Assembly: GCF_900005765.1 (NCBI RefSeq)
Contig: NC_041689.1
Coordinates: forward strand, 558,001 to 622,000
Origin: Plasmodium relictum
Lineage: Eukaryota > Apicomplexa > Aconoidasida > Haemosporida > Plasmodiidae
Length of the DNA: 64,000 bases
Direction: 5' to 3'
Shown here in pieces: positions 23,263-34,600 of this stretch. The notes beneath the pieces are model-generated. The model saw nothing but the letters and a program-made list of their open reading frames with translations, ran no database searches and had not been told where the DNA came from. The position numbers and the translations under genes were made by a program. Each line of letters begins with the position of its first letter. The first letter of the stretch is position 1.

Positions 23263-24396
23263 TCATTTTTTCTTCTTTTTCTTTCCTTTATGATTTATTT
23301 TTAAAATTTCTTCATTATTTTTATCTGAATTTTTACTTTTTTCACTTTTTACATATTTTCCATTTGTGTTATATATTTTCATACTCGTTAGAAAGAGATC
23401 TCTTAATCCGCATTCTGTGCATATATTTGATAAGGTACTCATTCCTTTAGAGTCTAGTTCATACATAGATTTAGGTAAAACTCGGGCTTCTTCTATATCT
23501 TCATATTCATTTAATTGTATATCTTCCATACCTCTACAATCAAAATGTTTCCACCTCAATTTATTTAAGCTGTTAATATAAAAATCCACTTCTTCTTTTG
23601 GCCCTTCACAAATAATTATTCCGGGATATCCTATTTTAGAATATCCTCCTATATTTAATTCTTTTGCCCATTTGAGAATATAAGATCTTTTAACTAAACT
23701 AAGAATATGATGTGAGTAACATAATCTTCTAGCTAATACTTTACTTTGATGTGAATAAGGCATTTTGTAATATAAAAATGGAATATTATTTATTTCATGT
23801 GAATTTCTATCGTCTTTACTTATTTTTTCATCTGATGAAGAATCGCTATTATCTATAATTACTTCTTTTTTATTTTGTATATTTTCAACTAATTCATTAA
23901 CTTTGTATATTATATTTAAAATGCACTCTTGTTCAAAATAATTTTGAATATATTTATATATTTGATCATTTATATAATTATTCGTATCAGGAGAAAAATT
24001 TTTTACGCATACATTTATTATTAAAAAAGAATTTAAAGGATAATCTTTTGGTAATTCAAAAGTTAAATTTATTATATTATCATTAATATTTTGATCATTT
24101 AATTGCATATATATTATTGTATGCTTTTCTTTATCATTTTCATTTTTGATATTCAACTCTCCATTTAGTACATAAATCAATTTTAAAGCTTCAAGTTCTT
24201 TTTTTTGCAGTTCTTCACATTTCATTAATATCTCTTTTCTTTTCTTTTTTTGTATATAATCTGCATCATCTTCCTTTGCAATATTTGTTTTTGTAGGTTT
24301 TATATTTTTTACTTTTTTCTCTTCATTATTTATTTCTATTGATTTTTTTGTTTTTTGGCAAAGTTCATTATCGGATACTATTTTATTATGTAACAT
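23263..24396 (-). CDS. RWD-domain protein of the RWDD2 (DUF1115) type
   Basis: The product is 377 residues from the ATG at 24396; the upstream frame is a T-rich extension from TTG. An N-terminal Lys-rich segment leads to an RWD domain at about 55-185, including KCEELQKKELEALKLIY and FELPKDYPLNSFLIINV. The C-terminal domain at about 215-300 matches the RWDD2A/B family: YSHHILSL, ILKWAKELNIGGYSKIGYPG, IIICEGPKEEVDFY and LRWKHFDCRG. RWD domains usually mediate protein-protein contacts; the function of RWDD2 is not settled. A C-terminal Cys pair (ICTECGLRDLF) may be Plasmodium-specific, and the tail is poly-Lys. It sits upstream on the same strand as the 1548-residue gene. Confidence 0.85.
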   Translation of the reverse strand: MLHNKIVSDNELCQKTKKSIEINNEEKKVKNIKPTKTNIAKEDDADYIQKKKRKEILMKCEELQKKELEALKLIYVLNGELNIKNENDKEKHTIIYMQLNDQNINDNIINLTFELPKDYPLNSFLIINVCVKNFSPDTNNYINDQIYKYIQNYFEQECILNIIYKVNELVENIQNKKEVIIDNSDSSSDEKISKDDRNSHEINNIPFLYYKMPYSHQSKVLARRLCYSHHILSLVKRSYILKWAKELNIGGYSKIGYPGIIICEGPKEEVDFYINSLNKLRWKHFDCRGMEDIQLNEYEDIEEARVLPKSMYELDSKGMSTLSNICTECGLRDLFLTSMKIYNTNGKYVKSEKSKNSDKNNEEILKINHKGKKKKKK

Positions 24397-25245
24397 AATA
24401 AAAAAAAAAAAGGAAATTTTACTTAATTTTAATTTGAAGTAAATCAAAATTAATAATAAAATAAAATATATTTTTTTTTTAATTCATAGTTTTTATCTCA
24501 ATATTTGTACATTTTATGATTTCGCTATAAATCCGCACACAAAAAATGAATATAAAAAAAAAAAAAAAATTTAGCAGATATTTCAAAAATAAGAAATACT
24601 TTTTATTTTTAATTTTTTACACTATTACAGAAATGAAGCCATATTTAAATTTTAACTCGTTAAAAAAAAGATGATTGTTTTTTTTTTAAATATATAGTCG
24701 ATATTTAAAAAAAAAAATTAGAAAAAAATAATAAAACAATTATATATAATAAAGTTATTAATATATTTATGCATTGATATAAAACAAAAGCATTTAACAT
24801 TTATCTTAGCAATGACGATATTTCTAAGATTTTATTTGAAGGATTATATACAAGTAATATATAGTATATAAGTTAGAAAAATTGTTTTTTATAATTATCT
24901 GTTGAAACTTATTTTACTTTTTTTATAGTATCCATTACTTATAAAATTCAAAAAATATGCTTATCAAATAAGAAGTAATAATCAGAAACAAAATATGTGT
25001 TTCTTCATTTTTACTACGAACATCTAAAAAGATCAATGTGTTGTAATCTACCTTAAACATTTGTATATGATATATTTTTAAGTAATATATATATTTTCGT
25101 TTATAATCTGCTGTTTAAGTTTACAAATAAATTAAAAAAGGAATTTCATACTAAAAAAAAATTCTATATAAAATTTATATTAAAAAGAATGATTGAAATA
25201 AATCATGTAAATACATAAAAAAAATTAGATAATCTAAAAATAAAT
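24397..25245. other. intergenic
   Basis: An 850-base gap between two minus-strand genes: promoter of the RWD gene and 3' flank of SF3B5. No further feature seen. Confidence 0.5.
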
Positions 25246-25694
25246 CTACTCTTTCAATTCTTTTTTTTGCTTTGGAACAACAGGAATAGAAATGTTCTAA
25301 AAAAAAAAAAAAAATTAATATGAAAAAATTATTAAAAATTTGATAAGATTTAACATATGAATACATTATACCTGAAGACATCTATATCTTATTTTGGCAA
25401 TTGGCTCATTTTCTACTATAGCAAAATATGCTAATCTAAAAAATTATGTTAAAAAAAAAAAATATAATTAAAGACACAAGCAAACAAAATTTTTTTTAAA
25501 ACAGTTTTGTTTAAGATTTAATTTTAAAATACCTTGAATAATGACCAACATGGGATGCCAAGGTATCTCTATGAATATTTGTTAACCATTCCCTAAATTT
25601 TTTAAGAATTGTAAAAAAAAATTTTATGTAATTTTTAATAAATATTTATTTAAAAACAAAAAAGATGTATTCATAAGAATCATTTTTATTTAAT

Positions 25695-25740
<46 letters not shown>

Positions 25741-25903
25741 CTCTTTAAAATGAAATTTAATTTTTATGTAACTTTTTTTTTTCTATGTTGTTTCATTAAT
25801 ATTCAAAATACCATCTAGTAGTATCAGAATGACCTGATCCTTGATATTTACTTTGCAGATGTTCTAACTGAGCATGAATATTAAATCTATCAAAAGTAGA
25901 CAT
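25246..25903 (-). CDS. SF3B5: splicing factor 3B subunit 5 (SF3b10), four exons
   Basis: Small core subunit of the SF3b complex of U2 snRNP, which recognises the intron branch site. Exons: 25903-25812, 25592-25533, 25435-25372 and 25296-25246. Introns are GT..AG with consistent phases, and the product is 88 residues (human 86). Recognisable blocks are NIHAQLEHLQSKY, GSGHSDTTRW then EWLTNIHRDTLASHVGHYSR, and LAYFAIVENEPIAKIRY. Each closely follows the human protein (IHSQLEHLQSKYIGTGHADT, FAIAENESKARVRF). Exon 4 gives a Pro/Lys-rich tail. The gene has no single long open frame, so simple ORF calling would miss it. Intron 1 carries a (TA)n tract. Confidence 0.95.
25700..25737. repeat. (TA)n microsatellite in intron 1 of SF3B5
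   Basis: About 19 TA units inside the first intron (25593-25811). Confidence 0.9.
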
Positions 25904-28485
25904 TTTTCTTTTTTGAGTAATTTTTTATCTTAAAAAAAAGATAATATTCCTTCTTATATGTTTGTATGGAAAGTTATACAATATTAAAATAATTAAATAT
26001 ATATATATATATATATAAATTAAATAATAAGAAATATATTTCAATTAATTTAATTTGAATTATTTATCTAATCATTAATTACTAAAATGATTATTTTTTT
26101 TTAAATGTAATCCAGTTTTTTGAATGTTTATCTTAAAATTTGAAAAAATTAAATTTCATATTTAACAACAAACATAATATAATTTAATTTTATACTAATG
26201 TTATAAAATTATTTGATAATCAATGGAATGAATTTTCTCTTTGTTAAATTGTAATTTTTTTTCTTATCTTCCTTAATTCATATAATTTTAGTTAAAAAAT
26301 ATAATGTATAATAAAAAAAAATTTCAGATGAAAATAATTTTTTTTTTTCTTCTAAATCTTTAAAAAATTGAAGAGTAGTTTTACTATATAAAATTATTCC
26401 TTGTAAAATATAAAAAAAAAAAATACATATATTTTGTAAATTTATATTAGTTTTTAAAATTTATTTTATGAAATTGTTTATGACACTAAATAAAAAGAAC
26501 AAAGAAAATATAAGTGATAATATTCAAATTTTTTATTATTTAAAAATCAATAACAAAAAGCTCTTTTTGTTTATATATAATAATTATAAAAAAGTAACCT
26601 TTTTATTATCTTTATATATATTTTTTTTTCGCTTTAGGATTATATATAAATATATTCTTTAATTTTTTTGTTTTTTTTAATTTTTTTTTTCTCTATATGT
26701 AGTTAATGTCAAACCATATGTTTTTATTTTATTCCTTATTTTTTTTAATACAAGATATAATGTAATATTAAATAAAAATTAAGTTTTAATTTATACCAAA
26801 ACAATTTTATCATTTATAAAAATAAGCATTATCATATTTTTTCTTTTTAATTATGTATTATTTTAAAAATATATGTGATAAATGAATATTATGTTACTTT
26901 TAAATGTTTTTATTCTATTACTTTTTACTGAAATAATAAATCTATCTAGTTACTGCATAAAAATAAAAGTGTATTAAGAATATATATAATGAATCAAAAT
27001 TTTTAAAGGTTTTAATAATCACTAAATAAAATATTTTATATACATAAATTTTAGATATAACAGATAATTTGTTTTTTTCTTTAAATAATTAAATCATAAA
27101 TCAAGTTATTAATATATTAGGAAAAAAGAAAAAAAAAACTATTATTTATGAGCTCATTTAAAGAGTAAAATTTTTATAAGATAACTTAATATATAAAACT
27201 ATTAAGTTCCACTGAATACACCTATTATTTACCTTAAATATGTTTTTATATAATAGTATACATAACTTTAGTATTTTTCCTAAATATAGAATTATTTTCA
27301 AAAAAATAAAAAATAAAGAGCAATGATGTTGCATTAAATCAATACATTTTTTTATTTTTATTTTTGAATATATTAAAATATAAAAAAATATATGCATCTG
27401 GTTCTTTTATATATTTTTATATATTTATATAAAATTTTAATTTTAGAGAGGAAAAGATGGGAAAATTATATATTTTAAATTATAATTTTAAAAATTCAAT
27501 ACTTTTTAAAAATTATTTAAAAATAATAAGTTTTTATAATATGGTATCTATAATTAAAAACTATTTTTATACTCATTTATTTTTATGTAGGAATTTTCTA
27601 AATACTAAATCTTTCTATTTTCTAAATTTTCAGTATAATAACAATTAAATTATTTAGAAAAATAATACAAAGAAAGGTTTTTTATTTTATTACTTATATG
27701 TGTATTCTGAATATTTTGTTGTTTTTATCACTAATTTTGTATTTTTCTTTTTACATTAAGAACTGTTATTTTATTTCGAAATAATTCCTTTTGTTATTTT
27801 TTGAAGTAATACACAGAAATAAAATAAAAACAAATATGAAGTTTAGTCCTACAAAAAAAGTGGAAAATATAATTTATTTCTCTTTAAATTTACGTTGCTT
27901 CTCTAAGTTAAAGCATTATTATCTAATCATCTACATATTATTTGTTTTATATACTATTATATATTTATATTTTCTTACATTTTTTTTTTTACTTTAAAAA
28001 TTACATTAAAACTAAATTTTTTTCTTTTATAATGTGTATTCATAAATATACAAATGTTCTAAAAGGAACCCAAAAAAAAAAAATTTATACCTTACAGAAC
28101 TTTTAAGTATTAAAAGAAATATATTTATACATATAATAGAAGTATGAAATCTTTAAAATGAAAATTAAAAAAAAATTTTCTATTATAAAATATAGTATTC
28201 TTAGTAGTATCAAAAGAAAAAAAATATTAAAATAGAAAAAAAAAAGAAGCATACTCTCTATTATTACAATCAAAAAGGATTGATAGAACAACTTACAGAA
28301 AATTTTATTTTTAAATTTCGTATTAATTATAAGATTATATTATCATATTTTTTACTCTATTTTTATATAATTTAATTTTAAAAATTTAAGTTTTAAAATT
28401 TAAGATTATTAAAAGAGTTCAATTTTTATACTGCTAATGTACTATTTTACGAATATGTAAAAAAGTATAAATACAAATATCATTT

Positions 28486-28650
28486 CGTTAGTGCGTCAGT
28501 GGTTTTTTTTCCTTTTTTTATATCAAAATAGAGTTTGAATTTTTTTTTTTTTTCTTTGCATTTTTTTTAAAAAAAAAATTATTTTTACGTAAAAAGTATA
28601 TAAAGAAAAAGTGGACTAGCGAGTTAAAGATATTTTTAAAACACCATGCA
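28486..28650. other. compositional island with nested palindromes
   Basis: Two GC-richer patches (TTTCGTTAGTGCGTCAGTGG and GTGGACTAGCGAGTTAAAG) flank T- and A-runs. CGTTAGT can pair with ACTAGCG using one G-U pair. Between them are T8A10 and the perfect palindrome TTTTTACGTAAAAA. It is a possible structured RNA; there is no coding signal. Confidence 0.3.
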
Positions 28651-29184
28651 CAAGTAAAACATTTTATAAAAAATTATTTTAATGTATGAAGAAATAAAAT
28701 TTTTTTATTAACATGCTCATATTTTTATTGCTTCATTTTTATATTTTTTTATACTTTTTATTTTTTAATTTTTACATTTTTTTTTTTAATTTATAAATAT
28801 TTATATATATATTTATTTTTTTTTATTTTATCTTACTTTTTTTTTTATTTATATTTTATTATATTTATGTTTTTTTCATATTATATGAAATTATATGACA
28901 ATACCAAAAAAATTTTAAAAAAAGGAAAAATCAATAAAGAAAAAAAACATTATAATAAACTTTGTTATTTTATTTTATTTTTTTTTTTTTTTAATTTTTT
29001 GATTCAATAATGAAAGGGAAAAAATAAGTTTCATTAAAGGTCAAGATAAAAGTAAAATTTTTTTTTTTAATATTTTATTTTTTACAAAAAATTCATATAT
29101 TTTCTTTTAACGTTGTACTTAAAATTTTGAAGGGATATAGAAAAAAAATTAAAGGAAAAAAGGCCTAATAATAATAAAAATAAT

Positions 29185-29268
29185 CTTCTCTGAACAATTA
29201 AAAAGAATTCATTGTTCTCTTAAATTTCGAAATTTTGATTTCCATCTTAAAAATTTCTTAGAGAACAA
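29185..29268. other. overlapping inverted repeats sharing a middle arm
   Basis: The middle segment ATTGTTCTCT (29211-29220) can pair upstream with GAACAAT (29192-29198) or downstream with AGAGAACAA (29260-29268). The two hairpins are mutually exclusive. Confidence 0.45.
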
Positions 29269-31659
29269 AATTTTTTTACATATATATTACATATTGTTTT
29301 ATTATATATTTTTTTATTATTCTATTTTATTTATATTTTATATTTAAGTATATATACAAATAAATATATATATATTTATATTCTCTCAATATTTTCTCTT
29401 GTTCTTTCCTATCTGTTTGCTATAAATTCATGTAATTTAAAATGGCGAATAAATATCAATAAAGAGAAGTTAGAAAAAAAAAAAAAACATAATAAAATAT
29501 TAATTTTAAAAACTAAAAAAAAATCTTAACAGAGATACAGGATAAATAAGATTTTAAGAAATAAAAAAAAAAAACAAGTTATTAATCTTCTTAATATTTT
29601 ATATATATATATATCATTTTTATATATTTTTTATTCATTTTTTTTTATTTTTGAAATGTATTAATTTTATAAGAGATAAATAACATTTGAGAAATTATAA
29701 ATCTGAAGAGAGTTTGCATTATTACTAAAATGTAAAAATAATTGTTTTTTTTATTCTTATTCTATATATACAAATAAAAATAATAAAGAAAACAAATATT
29801 AGTGTTAACATAGAACAGTTATCATACATAAGATTTAAATTAAAAATAAGTAATTTTAAGATAGTAATAAAAAAAAAAAATGGATATATAGAAAAATAAA
29901 AGACAACTGTGAATTTAAAATAAGTTACAAAAACAAATTTTTATTAGTAAATATAGAATAAATAAGAAAAAAGAATGTGTAATAATTTTAATTATAGATT
30001 TATTCTTCTTAATACAAAAATATATTTTATAGAATAATTTATTTCTAAAACGCATTATTTATTTACAATATAATTAGAATATTTGATAAATATATATTTA
30101 TATGCCATATATACATATATATATATATACAATTTTTAAAAAAAATTTTATTATATGTTATTTTTTATAGCTTTTATTTTGGAGTTTCTTTTCATTAAAG
30201 CAAAAATGTTTAATGTAAACACATGATAATATATTTGTACTGCTTTATTATATATATTTATATGAAATGTCTTATTATTCATTTATTTTATATATATATA
30301 TAATTTGTGTTGTTTCTAATATTTAAAACAGTATGTGTAATTATACATTTTATAGAATTTGCATTTTATTTTAACAAACAATATTTAATTTTATTAATAT
30401 ATATGTATATATATTTGTAGAAAAATGAAAATGATGTTATTATCTTTTTTAATAAAATTTAATTCTCTATCTACAAAAAAGAATATAAAGAAAAATAAAT
30501 GAGTTCTTTTATATTTTTAAATAATGTCAAAATAAAGAAAATTATATATAAAAAAAAATAAATTAAATAATTAAGAAAAATACTTTGTATAGAAAAATAT
30601 ATAAAGGGTATTAACTAAATATACATAAAAAAAAATGAAATAAAATAGAACATTCCTGTATTGTTTTATATATATACACTTAACATACATATATATTATT
30701 TTGATTTTTAGTTTATTGATACATATATACTATATTCAATTTTTTATATTATTTTTTATTTAAAAATATATTTATATATAATAGATTACTTCTGTATATG
30801 AAATTTTTAGTTTTTTTCTTCTTTTTTAACATTTCTATAATTATTATAGTTTAATATTTTTTCAATAAATCATATATATACATAATTATGTATTTTTATA
30901 TTTATAAGTTTTTTCATTATTATAAAATGATTTTGTGTAATTTTGTATAGAAATACACTTATTACATTATATTTTTATGAATAGTCAAATTTTAAATTTA
31001 ATAAAGGTTTTTAAATATTTGCATATATGTGTAACACTTGAAATATAATTTTTTTTAAAAAATATGTTTATATAAATATTGATTATTTATATGTGTTTTT
31101 TGAATTTTATAAATAGCAGTGAATATTTTTTATTTTTTTTTTTTTATAATTAAAATAGTATATATAAAAATAATAAGGAATAAAAATTGAGTCTAAAATA
31201 TTTAGTTTTATTCTATATTTTATGGCAATTTTAACAAAAATTAATGGTATTCCTTATTCATTTTATATATATATATATTAGCTATTAATTATTAAGTAAT
31301 AATTAAATATAAAAATATAGAAATATTTAAATAATCAAAGGTAATGATATTTTTAAAGCTAATTTTAAATAAGGGAAATAAAAAAGGAAAAATAAAAGGT
31401 AAAAGTAATTTGTTTATATTAAAAGGAATAAATTTTTTTTTTTAACAATATATATAATTATTTGAATAAAAATTAATACAAGATTACTTTTTTAAGTAAT
31501 AGAATTGCAACAAATAGTATTTTAGTGAAATGATTAAGATGCCATAGGAAAAAATTAACTTTAAGCATCTAGTTTTTATTGTTTTTTTCCTATTATTAGC
31601 ATTTATACATTATAATAAAATTATTTTATATAATTTATATTAATACATTTATTTATTAA

Positions 31660-34600
31660 ATGGATGCGAAAGAAAGCTGTAAAGAAGTAGAAATTGAATC
31701 AGTTGCATCTACTTTTGAAGCAAACAAAAATATTAATTTTTTTGGCGAAAATAATAGAAATATGCTTATATTAAATAATAGCAATAGAGAAATTAGGAAT
31801 AGCGATAAAATGAACAATGATATTAGTAAAATGAATGATACAAATGATGACAAAAATGATAATGATAACATTAACAATGTAAATAATATCGATAATTATA
31901 ATAATATAAATAGTAATTATAATATAGAAAATATTAATATTCGTAATGAAGTAAATATTATTAATGACAATGCTAATGATAGTAATAATAATAATATAGG
32001 TAACGTAAACAACATTTATAGCAATGTTAATAGCAACACTACTAATAATAATTCTTATTATGAGTATAACGAAAGTTATTGTGGTGATTTAGATACAAGT
32101 AACACAAGAGAAAAATTGTTTAATAAGCATTCTAATAAAAACATGAACTATGATAATTATAGTAAAAGTAATCAAAATAATTTTAGTATTAATAAAAATT
32201 TTAAAAATCTTAGAAACAAATTCAATCTATTTAATAAAAATTCCATCAAACAAAATAATTTAAAGCAGAATATGAACAAAGAAAATAATGAAAATGAAGA
32301 TAGTGAAAAGGAGGCTATTACTAATAATAATTATCATGATGATTTTTACAAGAGAGATGCTCCTTTTTCAACATATAATAATCAAGGACAAAATAAAATT
32401 AATTATAGGAATTTCCATGAAAACAGAAAACTAAAAAATAATAATATAAATAATAATAGTTGCGGTGATAATATGAATAATGGTGATAATAATATAAATA
32501 ATGAAGGAAACAGTAACATGAGTATTAATGATAATAATCATAGTATAAATAATAACATTGGAATTAATAGAAATGATCAAATTAATTCAAATAATAATGG
32601 TAATAATAATAATATTATTATTAATACGGTTAAAAAAAGAAGAATAGTTAAATATGATAATTTTTATAAAAATAAACAAAAGAAAAGTTACTATAAATCA
32701 TTTAATGATCCCATAAAAAGATATAATAATAATTCACTAAATTTAAATGAGATAAATAGTATCAAAAATGATTCATCGAATTATAATAATAACGACAAAC
32801 AAAAATATCAAAATTATTCCAGTAAAAATTCTAGTATAAATTTTAATCATCAAAATAATGAAGGTAATATGAGAAATTCTTTTATGAAAGAAAATTATAA
32901 TACAACTAAAAACTCTAATAGAAATAATAATAATTTGAATTATATCTACAATAATATGAATAAAGGAAATTTCAATAATATAGCCTTTTCCTTAAACAAA
33001 TATTTTATCCCCTTTAAAAATAATGGTGGAAAAGATGACAAAAATGTAAATAATGAAAATATAATGAATAAAAATAAGCTCAATAATAAGAATATTAATT
33101 TAAATAACAATGATATTCTAAATAATAATTTTAATAATGTGAATGAAAATTGTAATACTAATTCTTATGATGATAACTGTAAGGATAAAAACAATAATTA
33201 TGATAATATAAATAATTATAATTACAGTAATAAATGTGATGACTCTATCAGTGATAATAATGATAATTACAAAAATAATGTAAGCGGAATTGAGGATTTA
33301 AATAATAACAATAATAATAATAACACTAGAAACAATGCACCTAGTAATTTCAATAATTTGAATTTAGTAACACAAAATTTCAACATAGAATTTTTAAAAA
33401 ATTATAAAAATAATTTGGAGCATGGATTAAATGGAGATAAGATAAACGGTAATGAAAATTATGTGAAATATGAAGAAAATAATATAAAAGATTATAATAA
33501 TCAAAATTATATTGAATGTTTAAGCGAGGTATCTGAAATAAGTGATGAAGAGGAGAAAAATATAGATTTAAATAATAAAGAATCAAATAAAATTACTGAT
33601 GAACAAGTTAATAAAAATAACAATAATTGCAAAAAATGGAATATGCACAACCTTCATTCAGGTGTTACTGCATCATCTATTGATACATGTTTCAATCAGA
33701 GCGATAATAATAAATCTGAGTTAATGAATAATTTATATAACTTTTGTAATTATAATAGAAATATTAATACAGATGAAGAAACGAATCATTTTTATCATAC
33801 TACTAATAATAATTCATATTATAAAAAAAATTTAAAAATAGAAAATAAAAAAGGAGTAAGAAATACTTTCATGAATAATATTATTACCAATTCATTTAAC
33901 CCTAATTTAAACTATTCTAATGATTTCGATTTAACTAATTCACCAAGTAGTAGTAACAGTAGTATGAACAATCATAAACATGATATGGATAGAAAAAAAA
34001 AAAAAAAAAAATTTAACTATATGAGCGTAAATGATAGTGTAAATAATATAGAAAATAGAAATTCTATAAATAATAAAATATCGAATTATTTAAATGAAGA
34101 TCAAGGTGAAATTCATAATCAGCATATAAACCGGAACCCTAATTTGTTTGAAAGGGGTTTTCAAGAAAAAAATGAAAATTATCTAAATCAAAATAATAAT
34201 GAATTGATTATGGAAAATGATAATAGTTATGATAGTAGCTGTAGTAATAGTTCTATAAATGATAATACTACTAGTTTAAGAAAAGAATCAAAAAATGAGA
34301 AAAGGAACAAGTTAACATTAAATCAAATAAGAACAGAAGATCTATTTATAAATTCCTATATGCCGTACCCACCAGAAAAATACAATAATATTTATGAGTT
34401 ACATGAAATTAAGATTCTATCTCCTCATATTTTAAAAACAAAATTCCAAAAAGAAGGAAAAACATATCATTCAACATTAAAAGATGGAAAGTTAATTTTA
34501 CTTTTAGATTTAGATAATACACTATTACAAGCAACTTCCTTTGCAAAATTCAATATGGATTTACCTCTTGAGAATTTTGTTGATGAAAATGGAGAAGCGC

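Larger units (their letters stand above)
25904..31659. promoter_or_regulatory. 5.8 kb non-coding gap between divergent SF3B5 and FCP1-like genes
   Basis: The longest gap in the window. It must hold the SF3B5 promoter and probably a long 5' UTR/promoter of the FCP1-like gene. Most of 28700-31650 is extreme A/T. Small frames at 27457-27648 and 27836-27997 (+) start with ATG but are AT-driven. Possible RNA structures at 28486-28650 and 29185-29268 are listed separately. Confidence 0.5.

Noticed and set aside
28700-31650. Possible centromere because of the extreme A/T content
   Set aside because: Mixed-composition patches interrupt it, and the matching P. falciparum block is not at the centromere as far as I recall.
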